Origin: CAZQRW01 sp964596115
GTDB lineage: Bacteria; Hydrothermota; UBA3072; B12-G15
Assembly: GCA_964596115.1 (NCBI GenBank)
Contig: CAZQRW010000004.1
Location: 1 to 64,000 of the forward strand
Direction of reading: 5' to 3'
Length of the DNA: 64,000 bases
Shown here piece by piece: positions 8,911-16,493 of this stretch; position 1 is the first letter of the stretch, and every line of letters starts with the position of its first letter. A program made the translations under genes and the position numbers. Under the pieces are notes generated by a model. The model was given only the letters and a program-made list of their open reading frames with translations. It had not been told where the DNA came from and made no database searches.

Positions 8911-8955
8911 AGTGGGGGAAGCTCCACTATTTTTAGAACGTAGTGAACAAAATAG
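8911..8955 (+). promoter_or_regulatory. Attenuator-like leader RNA with alternative hairpins
   Basis: A 7-bp stem (8911-8917 with 8922-8928, GAAG loop) is followed by five Ts (8930-8934), resembling an intrinsic terminator. Its 3' arm can pair elsewhere: CACTA 8925-8929 with TAGTG 8941-8945, and CTATTTT 8927-8933 with AAAATAG 8949-8955. Mutually exclusive stems are what a riboswitch or attenuator needs. I did not recognise a known riboswitch class. Confidence 0.4.
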
Positions 8956-8999
8956 GGAATGAAGAGAGGTAAGAATGTTAATTTTAAGTTTAAGCTAAA

Positions 9000-10021
9000 A
9001 TGGATAATATCTATGTCCTTGTTGCTTTATTACTTCTTTTAGGACTTTTCCTCGGTAAATTATTGCGAAAGGTAGGTTTAACAGAGATACTTGCATATAT
9101 CTTTGCTGGTATTACAATAGGGCCTATTTTGAAATTCAAACCACCCAATCAATTTTATCCTATTATTACTGCAATTACACTTGCGTTTGTTGGTTATATG
9201 GTAGGCCTGAGTTTTCCTTTTGCCTTCCTTAAGAAAATGGGGAAGAAAATCTTTATTATATTAATAGTAGAAGTAATTGTCACCTCCATTTCTGTATGAT
9301 TATTTACATACTTATTTACGAAGAACATGCCGTTATCCATAATTTTGGCCTCTCTTGCCCCTGCCACTGCTCCAGCAGGAACAATAGCCGTTTTAAGGGA
9401 TCTCAGGGCAAAAGGAAGGCTCACCGAGGTGTCTATTGCTATAGTTGGTCTCGATGACGCTGCAGCAATTTTCATCTATCACCTGACCACACATTTGTAG
9501 TAGGTATTCCCATAGCCATTCTCAGTTGGGGAGCTGCTGATTTACTTGGCGTATCTAATATCCTTACTTGCATGGCATTGGGAACAGTGATGATTAATTT
9601 TAACAGACCTGTGGGGATTCGCTCTTCGCGACTGTTAGATAGCATTATGACCCCTGTATTTATTCTGTTTTTCTCTGCTATTGGTATGGGGATAAATTTT
9701 TCGCAATTTATGTCCGGGTGGTTAATTGCTATTACATATTGCGTTGGCAGAAGCCTTGGCAAGGTAATCGGTTGTAGCCTGGGTAGTATCCTCTCAAAAT
9801 CTGAATCGAAAATTACAAAATACCTTGGAATTGCATTACTCAATCAGGCTGGTGTCGCTGTAGAGCTTGCATTCCTTGCAGCACAAGAATTAGCAAAGTA
9901 TAATATAGGTAGTTTTATAATCACTTTAATGGCAACTACTACCGCATTCTTCCAATTGGTCTCTCCCCTGGATCAATTTGCTATCAAAAAAGCAGGTGAG
10001 GCAAGAGAGACTCTTGGTTAA
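9000..10021 (+). pseudogene. Broken CPA2-type cation:proton antiporter gene
   Basis: Conceptual translation gives an antiporter of the KefB/NapA (CPA2) kind in pieces. 9000-9299 encodes the first three helices (LTEILAYIFAGITIGPIL) and stops at TGA 9297. The same frame continues with ASLAPATAPAGTIAVLRDLR and VGLDDAAAIFIY before TAG at 9498. The rest (LLGVSNILTCMALGTVMINF to the end) lies in another frame from about 9482 to 10021. About 50 residues between DDAAAIFIY and LLGVS appear to be missing compared with normal family spacing. Two stops, a frameshift and a deletion make this a decayed gene unless the assembly is wrong. A seven-codon frame (8975-8998) with its own AGAGAGG ends 1 nt before the start. 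Confidence 0.8.
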
Positions 10022-10031
10022 CTCTCATAAT

Positions 10032-10054
10032 AAAAAGAGGGCAAAATGCCCCCC
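10032..10054 (-). terminator. Intrinsic terminator of the envelope operon
   Basis: On the minus strand a GGGCA/TGCCC stem (10039-10043 with 10047-10051) is followed by TC and five Ts, directly after the stop of the PorV-like gene at 10058. Confidence 0.7.
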
Positions 10055-10057
10055 AGA

Positions 10058-11236
10058 TTAAAAATGCCATATTGTTGAAAAGATAGCATTTATTTTTGTA
10101 TCTGTTCCTTGATCATAAGCTGTTGCCCATGTTTCTTTGGAAAATCCATACATAAGTGAGAAATCAAAAGAAAAATTCCCAATGATAAGCCCTGTGCCAC
10201 CAGTGAACATCTTACCAATAACCTGATTACCTGTTAAATCTTCGTAGGTTTTTGGATCGGTCATAAATCCTGCCCTTAGCGGAATTACCATCACTCCAAG
10301 AGGAAGCATGTACTCAAGACCAAATCTCAATTGATTACAGTTATGATAATAATCCGGATATGTAACTCCATTTATTTCCATCTTTGAATATGGTCTGAAT
10401 TCATAATCAAAGGCAACCGTCAGGTTGTTGCCAAGTTGTGCAGATATACCAAAGCCTATCATCATAGGAAATTTTGTTGTATCCCCCTTAAGTGTATATG
10501 ATGTATCACCCATTGTATATACTCCAGTTCCACTCCATTTATCATTTACTTCTACATTCTCTTTGATTGTAACAGGCAATCTGAGGATAGCACCAGCCTT
10601 AAGATCTGTACCCGCCACAATCAGAGCCCCAAGGTTAAGTCCAAAGGCACTTGGTTTGTTCATCTCTGAATATGTTCCTATGAGTGACCCCCCAGAGTAA
10701 GAGAAGTTATAATCCCACTTATATACAGGACCTTTCATCCAGATATCAAAGCTTCCACCTGCATAGAGTGGGCCAACATTTAAAGCAATGGCAGGAGAAA
10801 TTGCCCCATAAGCCCCAGAGGTAACCCTTGAATATATATATGTAGTATCAGCTGAATAAATAGTATCAGATGATTCATAGTATGGCTCAAGCAGAGATCT
10901 ATAGGCAACTGCCATAACAAAATTTGCATTACTGATACCTATTGGAAACACAAAAGAACCAAAATCAATGGAAAAATGTGAATTAGAATAATTAGAATAA
11001 TCTGAACTCCAGTCTTCAAATTTAAAACCTGACGAAAAAGAGACCTCTGGTTTTATTAATTGTCCCAACCCTGCTGGATTCCAACCTATAGATGTAGCAT
11101 CATCTGCGAGTCCAATGAATGCACCGCCCATTCCCAGTGCCCTCGCACCCGAACCCATTAGATTGAAATCTTTCTCCTGAGAAAATAGCAAAAGCGAAAC
11201 TATGACAAATAATGCGACTGCCCTCTTGTTTTCCAT
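10058..11236 (-). CDS. PorV/FadL-like outer-membrane beta-barrel protein
   Basis: 392 residues with a signal peptide (AVALFVIVSLLLFSQ) and the N-terminal signature GARALGMGGAFIGLADDATS followed by GWNPAGL, characteristic of the OmpP1/FadL/PorV-UPF0164 group. The remainder is Tyr/Ser/Gly-rich amphipathic strands ending in a terminal aromatic (STIWHF), the usual signal for barrel assembly. In the outer membrane it may act as a channel or, like PorV, as a partner of a secretion system. GGAGG precedes the ATG. It is the last gene of the six-gene envelope operon, which favours a structural role over fatty-acid uptake, but the ligand is unknown. Confidence 0.85.
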   Translation of the reverse strand: MENKRAVALFVIVSLLLFSQEKDFNLMGSGARALGMGGAFIGLADDATSIGWNPAGLGQLIKPEVSFSSGFKFEDWSSDYSNYSNSHFSIDFGSFVFPIGISNANFVMAVAYRSLLEPYYESSDTIYSADTTYIYSRVTSGAYGAISPAIALNVGPLYAGGSFDIWMKGPVYKWDYNFSYSGGSLIGTYSEMNKPSAFGLNLGALIVAGTDLKAGAILRLPVTIKENVEVNDKWSGTGVYTMGDTSYTLKGDTTKFPMMIGFGISAQLGNNLTVAFDYEFRPYSKMEINGVTYPDYYHNCNQLRFGLEYMLPLGVMVIPLRAGFMTDPKTYEDLTGNQVIGKMFTGGTGLIIGNFSFDFSLMYGFSKETWATAYDQGTDTKINAIFSTIWHF

Positions 11237-11245
11237 ATACCCTCC

Positions 11246-12337
11246 TTATTTTGTGATTACCTTGTCGCCCACCTGTGGAACTTCATCAGAATAAAATTTT
11301 ATGATATGACAACTCGCCATCTTCCTCTGTACAGAGCTTACAACAGCTTCACAAACCTGCACAATCTTCCTTCCCAACACCTCTCCGCTTAACGGGTTTT
11401 TTATCTCATTGCCCTCTCTGTAGATAACCATCTTCAAACCCCTTTTTATGCCCTTCTCACTCCCGATATCAATATAAACTGTTGAATCCTCTACCTGAAC
11501 TACAAAACCATGTAGTATTGGAACATCATTAACGATCTGTTTTGCAATATTATCCACCATTGATTTTACACTTCCAATATCGGTCCTATATATATAGGCA
11601 TCTTTGGATGTAATAATGCTTGCAGTTTCTGTATCTATTAATCTTGCATCCAGACTAATGCCACTACCTGTGGAAGATACACTCCCTACAATAATAGCAT
11701 CAAGGCCTATACCTTTACCCACACGGGCAGCAGTAGCAGCATCAACAACACCCGAAAGCTCCAAATTCTGCTCCTTTAGGACCTTGTCGAGTTCTGCCCT
11801 CTCCATTACCTCAAATCTACCCATATTTACAAGGGAGGTAATCATCTTATCAAGAATAATATCACCAATATCTCTATTAAGTCCCTTTGTTCTGAAAGGA
11901 AGTACCGCAACTTTGAGATTTTCAGTAACCTCTTCTTTGGCACTATATTTTTCCTCTTGTTTAACTGGGGTCTGCTTTTGGGGCTTCACACCTGCAGCCC
12001 TAAGTGCAGAAGAAAGGTATTCTACAGCTCTCTTTGAAGCCTTTTGAGCGATCGATATTTTTAATTCCCTCATCGCCTCATGATATTTCTTCAAAAAGTA
12101 ATAACATACACCTATCTCTCTATGGGGAAAGTAATCAATAAAATGAGTACCATATGTTCTTATCCTACCTGCGTCTTTGGATTTAATTGCCAATGCCTTT
12201 TTGAAAAAATAAATTGCCTCTTCCCACTTGCCAGTACTTTCCAACCTTAACCCCTTCTCATATAATTCAAACCATTTATTACCTGCGAAGAGGCTCGAAG
12301 AAAACATTATGAACAGAATTATTATAAACCTTTTCAC
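11246..12337 (-). CDS. TPR plus CsgG/FlgT-middle plus FlgT C-terminal-like envelope protein
   Basis: 363 residues: signal peptide (FIIILFIMFSSSLFAG), TPR-like helices to about residue 110, a charged linker, then a CsgG/TolB-N-like domain (LKVAVLPFRTKGLN, DIILDKMITSLVNMGRFEVMERAELDKVL, GLDAIIVGSVSSTGSGISLDARLID). The C-terminus (TVYIDIGSEKGIKRGLKMVIYREG through VPQVGDKVITK) looks like the C-terminal domain of the Vibrio flagellar H-ring protein FlgT. The domain order matches FlgT without its first domain, which is in 13076-14236. The GTG start overlaps the previous stop (GTGA). Periplasmic, probably oligomeric at the outer membrane; domain calls are by recognition only. Confidence 0.8.
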   Translation of the reverse strand: MKRFIIILFIMFSSSLFAGNKWFELYEKGLRLESTGKWEEAIYFFKKALAIKSKDAGRIRTYGTHFIDYFPHREIGVCYYFLKKYHEAMRELKISIAQKASKRAVEYLSSALRAAGVKPQKQTPVKQEEKYSAKEEVTENLKVAVLPFRTKGLNRDIGDIILDKMITSLVNMGRFEVMERAELDKVLKEQNLELSGVVDAATAARVGKGIGLDAIIVGSVSSTGSGISLDARLIDTETASIITSKDAYIYRTDIGSVKSMVDNIAKQIVNDVPILHGFVVQVEDSTVYIDIGSEKGIKRGLKMVIYREGNEIKNPLSGEVLGRKIVQVCEAVVSSVQRKMASCHIIKFYSDEVPQVGDKVITK

Positions 12338-13074
12338 TTTTTACCTTCCATCTGCTTATCTCTTTCCATATTCCATTTAACCCATGGATCTTGAGAATCC
12401 TTCTTCATATTAAACGTAGACACCCTATATTCCCCATCCTTACCTACCCACAATTCTTGTTGCGCCTTAACAATTACAAACCACTCCTTTAAGCTTACCT
12501 CATGCGGACCTTTAACTGGGTGTGGGCCTGGAATCTTATGGGGTTTTTCCACTTTGCCATGTTCCTCAATCCTTGCCTTTAGGGGTTCATTTGATACAGC
12601 TACAGTTCCACTGTAAACCCTCAATCGCGTAGTGGAATCAGGAAGAAAGTCCATTCTATAGGTTGTACCCCTAACACCAGCAACTACTATAGGATTCTTT
12701 ATCTTGAACTCAGACCTTCTGCGTAGCTTTTTTACCTTCGCCCATAACCTCCCCATAAACATCTTTATTTTGAATTTAATTATTGGGTCACCGATCGCAT
12801 CAAGCCCCTCTATCTGTAAATAAGAATTTTCAGCAATCCTTAACTGGCTCCCATCAACAATGGATAGCTCAGCCTTGGAATCAAACCCTGTTTTTAACCA
12901 CTCTCCTTCTGTTACAGCTTCATCAAGAAATGGTTTCTCCCATTTCTCACCTGGGGGAACTTTTTTATCAACATCCCCATAGAAATACGAAATCGTGCAA
13001 ACAGGTGCTTTCGCCGTTGATTGGGAAAATGCAAAAATAGGCAATAGACATAACATTAGGATAAAATCCCTCAT
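12334..13074 (-). CDS. FecR-domain periplasmic protein
   Basis: 246 residues with a signal peptide (FILMLCLLPIFAFSQS). The core is a FecR-type domain: LKTGFDSKAELSIVDGSQLRIAENS, then GRLWAKVKKLRRRSEFKIKNPIVVAGVRGTTYRMDF and LRVYSGTVAVS. Unlike iron-signalling FecR it has no N-terminal cytoplasmic or transmembrane anti-sigma segment and no sigma factor lies nearby, so it is more likely a structural ligand-binding domain in the periplasm. A GGGAGAG site lies in the end of the upstream gene, and it overlaps the CsgG-like gene by 4 bp. Exact role unknown. Confidence 0.85.
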   Translation of the reverse strand: MRDFILMLCLLPIFAFSQSTAKAPVCTISYFYGDVDKKVPPGEKWEKPFLDEAVTEGEWLKTGFDSKAELSIVDGSQLRIAENSYLQIEGLDAIGDPIIKFKIKMFMGRLWAKVKKLRRRSEFKIKNPIVVAGVRGTTYRMDFLPDSTTRLRVYSGTVAVSNEPLKARIEEHGKVEKPHKIPGPHPVKGPHEVSLKEWFVIVKAQQELWVGKDGEYRVSTFNMKKDSQDPWVKWNMERDKQMEGKK

Positions 13075-13075
13075 A

Positions 13076-14236
13076 TTACTCTCCCTTTGAGTTTACCTTC
13101 AGAACTATCTTACTTGGAGATTGTTCCTTCACCTCAATAATAAAATGGGGTAAACCCTTTCTAATAAGTTCCATAACAAGATTCTCAGAATTCCCCTCAT
13201 ATTCAACTTCATAAATGGCACTGCCTGCTTGAAATCCATGTGAATAAATACCTTTTACCCCCCTAATAACTGTACTGAATTCATTTTTAAATGTATATGC
13301 ATCATCAAAACTTCTAAATCCATAAACATTAAGCTCTATCTTTTGTGCTCCACTCTCCTCTTGAGACCATTTACTCAAGATTTTGTTTATAAGTTCTGTA
13401 CTTGCAAGTTTGGTTGCCTTCTTTATTGCCTCTGTTCCACCTGAAAGTTCATCAATGTGAACAGCTGCAGCGTGCTTTGAGGCTACTGCAATGACCTCTC
13501 CACTGGACACATCGATTGCCCTTAAATTTACATCAGCCTGGCAGGATTTCATGTTACCGAGTATCTTCTCAACTCCTGATGCCACGTTTGCCATTGCTTT
13601 ACCAACAATTAAAACCTCTGCTTTTGCCATCATCCCCAAAGACTTAGCAGCTTTAACATCACCAGAAATTGCAGCAATAGCAACAGATTTTTTTACTTTT
13701 GCCTTAACTGCGCTTTCGTCAACAAATGAGAATCCTTTTGACATAAAGGTTTCCATCACAATATCCTCTGCTGTATTCATATTAACATCAAATACACTAC
13801 CACTTGCGGCACCAATGTTATTCTCTTGAATTATTACCATCATTCGTGGAAGATTTTTTCTCCTTAGAAGAAGACCTATTGCCGCAAGATCGTCCTTCAA
13901 CATACCTGTTTTTACCTGAGCCTTTATCTTTACCCTATACCTATACTCATCCAATTTTCCCTCGGTGATAATTGAATAGCTTGAGACATAGCCTGCAGAC
14001 CTTGAATATATTCTATCATCAAGAATCATAAAATTTTTCGCAATTGTCTCAGAGGATATGAGCAAGCCCACTGCCTGCTCAACTGCATTCCTCAAGGCCT
14101 CATCTATTGCATTGTCCCTTGCCTTTGCGATATCGTTTTGGACAATGCTACCTTCACCTTCAACTACTATCTCTTTCACATCTTGTGCAAAAAGAGGGAT
14201 AAGAAAAAAAATAGAAATGATAAGGTATCTCCTCAT
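13076..14236 (-). CDS. FlgT N-terminal-like envelope protein
   Basis: 386 residues. After a signal peptide (YLIISIFFLIPLFAQD) comes EIVVEGEGSIVQNDIAKARDNA, then AIDEALRNAVEQAVGLLISSE and SYSIITEGKLDEYRYRVKIKAQV. This is the fold seen at the N-terminus of FlgT and in LPP20-like proteins. A central CsgG/TolB-like part (AKAEVLIVGKAMANVASG) includes duties typical of nucleotide-free oligomerising domains, and the C-terminal part (FRSFDDAYTFKNEFSTVIRG) resembles a ferredoxin-like or secretin-N-type module. GGGGGAGA precedes the ATG. Flagellar genes are absent, so a flagellar role is unlikely on present evidence. Confidence 0.75.
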   Translation of the reverse strand: MRRYLIISIFFLIPLFAQDVKEIVVEGEGSIVQNDIAKARDNAIDEALRNAVEQAVGLLISSETIAKNFMILDDRIYSRSAGYVSSYSIITEGKLDEYRYRVKIKAQVKTGMLKDDLAAIGLLLRRKNLPRMMVIIQENNIGAASGSVFDVNMNTAEDIVMETFMSKGFSFVDESAVKAKVKKSVAIAAISGDVKAAKSLGMMAKAEVLIVGKAMANVASGVEKILGNMKSCQADVNLRAIDVSSGEVIAVASKHAAAVHIDELSGGTEAIKKATKLASTELINKILSKWSQEESGAQKIELNVYGFRSFDDAYTFKNEFSTVIRGVKGIYSHGFQAGSAIYEVEYEGNSENLVMELIRKGLPHFIIEVKEQSPSKIVLKVNSKGE

Positions 14237-14245
14237 TCTCTCCCC

Positions 14246-15373
14246 CTAAAGATTTGCCTTTACTCTCTTCATTATTAGTAATGCATCCTTTCCCTTGACA
14301 TTATCAGAGAGCCCAAATGTTCCATCTATTTTTGCACTCATAATACCTCTTGTAGTAACAAGCATAATTGCGTTAAAGGCATAATGAGAATTAGGAACAT
14401 CAGGAAAGGGGGAAGTGTTGCCTATAAATCTAGTAGTGAGTGCTGGATCCTTTAAAAGACCCGCCAATAAATTCTGGACTGCCATTGCAAAATTCGCCCT
14501 TGTTATTGGCTTATTCGGATAAAAATTCCCGTCGGGGAATGGCTCCATAATACCAAGACTCATAACCTTCATTATATAGTGTTTTGCCCAGTTGTCCTTA
14601 ACATCAGGCGGAATTATTATCCCCGTCTTTGATTCGGGTCTACCCATTATTTCTTTTTGCTCGGGTGCATAAAATTTCTTTTGTTCTGGTGGCCCTGGCT
14701 TTTTGGCAATCTTGTCAAGATCCAACTTAACAACAAAGAGGGCAGCAAGATCAGCCCTTGTTATGGCAGGTGCCCTTGCAATTGCAAGGTATTGTGGTGG
14801 AAGGCCAGCTGCAGCCCTTCTCATATCCTGCATTACCTGCCACCTATCATTCAATTCCTGCGAATTTGGCAATTTTTTCATTCCTTCGTTGTAGGTTTCT
14901 TCAGCCCTGTTATACATTTTCATATTAACATACGCATCTGCTTTATATATATACGCCTCTTCATATGTAGGGTCTATCTTTATACCCTTATCAAACCACT
15001 TTATTGCGCCCTTGTTATTTCCTTTTGCCATCAATATTCTTCCCATCCCAATCATTGCTGGAGCAAATTCTGAATCAAGATCTAATGCTTTCTTCATATA
15101 TTTTTCTGATAGTTTAACATCCTTCATTTCAAGGTAAACGAGACCCATACCTTCATAACCAGGGGCATATTTTTTATCCAGTTGAATCGCTCTGTTAAAC
15201 TCCTTTCTCGCTTCATTTACCTCTCCAAGTTTTAAAAGTCTTTTACCCTCCGTATAGTGTGCCTGAGGAGTGTCCATTAACCCTCCAGGAGTCAATGTTT
15301 GTTTTTTTGCACACCCAAAGGATAAAATAAGGAAACCAAGAAAAAATATGATAGGTCTTTCTAAATTTTTCAT
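14246..15373 (-). CDS. Lipoprotein with TPR repeats and SLH motifs
   Basis: 375 residues. A lipobox-type signal (FFLGFLILSFGCAKKQ) predicts a lipid anchor on Cys. Four or so TPR units follow (ARKEFNRAIQLDKKYAPGYEG, SEKYMKKALDLDSEFAPA, AIKWFDKGIKIDPTYEEAYI). Three S-layer-homology-like motifs occupy the C-terminal half (ITRADLAALF; DNWAKHYIMKVMSLGIMEPF with ITRANFAMAVQNLL; PDVPNSHYAFNAIM). SLH modules bind peptidoglycan-linked polymers, so the protein could tether outer membrane to cell wall, as OmpM and Omp-alpha do. The start at 15373 was chosen over one 11 codons upstream because AGGAGG precedes it and it begins the signal sequence directly. Confidence 0.85.
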   Translation of the reverse strand: MKNLERPIIFFLGFLILSFGCAKKQTLTPGGLMDTPQAHYTEGKRLLKLGEVNEARKEFNRAIQLDKKYAPGYEGMGLVYLEMKDVKLSEKYMKKALDLDSEFAPAMIGMGRILMAKGNNKGAIKWFDKGIKIDPTYEEAYIYKADAYVNMKMYNRAEETYNEGMKKLPNSQELNDRWQVMQDMRRAAAGLPPQYLAIARAPAITRADLAALFVVKLDLDKIAKKPGPPEQKKFYAPEQKEIMGRPESKTGIIIPPDVKDNWAKHYIMKVMSLGIMEPFPDGNFYPNKPITRANFAMAVQNLLAGLLKDPALTTRFIGNTSPFPDVPNSHYAFNAIMLVTTRGIMSAKIDGTFGLSDNVKGKDALLIMKRVKANL

Positions 15374-15438
15374 ACCCTCACCTCCTAAGGTTTTCGAGCA
15401 AAACAATGCAATTAATGTTTACAGTTAACTTGTATTTA

Positions 15439-16272
15439 TTAATCAACTATAACCAATACCCGGCACTGCTGAAGAAAATTAAGGTTTTCACTATACTGAT
15501 GAATCTTCATCGCATCATTGGGGGAAATAATAATATCCGTCTTATTAGTGCCTGTTACACCAATCCCTTTTATAATAAGTGGGTTAGGCTTCACCCTTTC
15601 ATCCTGTCTTGCCTGATTAAAATTCTTGGCATAGCCAACAATACCCATCTTAATGGCATAATCGTGTGAAACAAATCCTGTTCCATAGACCTCCACTCCA
15701 TCTGGTGTCAATATCTTTGGTGCCATTGCAGGTTGCACTTTAAGTCCCCTTGCATCTATAATGAGTCCTGTATATATCCCTCCTTGTTGCGGTTGGATTA
15801 TTGGATTCATCCCTCCCATCTCGGGTGGAAGCAGTGTTGCTGTCATATCCCCAGTAATTGGAACTTCAACATCGACCTCTATGGATCCATCAGACATATA
15901 CCTAATATCTGTTACGGTAAAATTTCTAATTATACCCTGTATTCTAGTACTTATAACATCTGAGGCAGTCATAGCATTCTCAACCGTAGTTTGAGCATCT
16001 ATATAAACCCCTTTTATGATTTCCAGTACGTTTCTAAATGCATCAAGTTTCGCAGCTCTTATAGCACCTGGCCTTTGCGCAGCCACAGGAAGATCAGGGT
16101 TGGGCGCACCTATTCCAGTTACTACTATAATCCCCTTTGTCCAATCAATACCACCATACTCAGTCTTTTGGATGAAATCATAGTTTACAAGGATATTACT
16201 ATTTTGAGTTTCGGTTTGAGCAAATAACATTATACTCCCCAATAAAATAAAACTTATCTTCTTTATACCCAT
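15439..16272 (-). CDS. LPP20-family envelope protein
   Basis: 277 residues. The start is ATG 16272, preceded by AAAAGGAGG; it gives the signal peptide GIKKISFILLGSIMLFAQ. The LPP20-type region is ARPGAIRAAKLDAFRNVLEI in essence (AAQRPGAIRAAKLDAFRNVL), then VYIDAQTTVENAMTASDV and SDGSIEVDVEVPITGDMTA. The second half (GLIIDARGLKVQPAMAPKIL, VEVYGTG) is a domain often attached to LPP20 proteins. FlgP of the Vibrio H-ring belongs to the same family. It is the first gene of the envelope operon and lacks a lipobox Cys, so it is probably periplasmic. Role inferred from the operon. Confidence 0.8.
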   Translation of the reverse strand: MGIKKISFILLGSIMLFAQTETQNSNILVNYDFIQKTEYGGIDWTKGIIVVTGIGAPNPDLPVAAQRPGAIRAAKLDAFRNVLEIIKGVYIDAQTTVENAMTASDVISTRIQGIIRNFTVTDIRYMSDGSIEVDVEVPITGDMTATLLPPEMGGMNPIIQPQQGGIYTGLIIDARGLKVQPAMAPKILTPDGVEVYGTGFVSHDYAIKMGIVGYAKNFNQARQDERVKPNPLIIKGIGVTGTNKTDIIISPNDAMKIHQYSENLNFLQQCRVLVIVD

Positions 16273-16316
16273 AAAGCACCTCCTTTTAAGATTTAACTCG
16301 ATCAAAACCTAAAAAA

Positions 16317-16344
16317 ATTATACCTTTTGAGTTAGTACTGTCAA
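16317..16344 (-). promoter_or_regulatory. Promoter of the six-gene envelope operon
   Basis: Minus strand: perfect TTGACA (16339-16344), 16-bp spacer, perfect TATAAT (16317-16322), giving a leader of about 40 nt that contains the ribosome binding site of the LPP20 gene. Confidence 0.85.
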
Positions 16345-16493
16345 GGAAAAAATCCTTCGTTGAAAAAGCAGACTGAATCTTTGATTAGATTCAAATGTAT
16401 TTGATTTTGACAAACATCTCTATATATAGGAATTCTAACTATTAATGTTATCAAGGGAAATCCACTCTCTTTAAATATTAATAAAACTATAAT

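Noticed and set aside
8975..8998. Seven-codon frame with its own AGAGAGG ending 1 nt before the antiporter start
   Set aside because: Could be a leader peptide, but it is too short to support and lies upstream of a pseudogene; mentioned only in the pseudogene entry.
9297..9299. TGA inside the antiporter read as a recoded sense codon (alternative genetic code or selenocysteine)
   Set aside because: Other genes here end at TGA with neighbours overlapping it (for example 8710, 12334 and 33706), and a second stop plus a frameshift follow, so decay fits better.
16407..16412. Plus-strand TTGACA in the gap 16306-16493 as a promoter
   Set aside because: No plus-strand gene follows and no good -10 box is at 16-17 bp; it points into the 3' end of a minus-strand gene.
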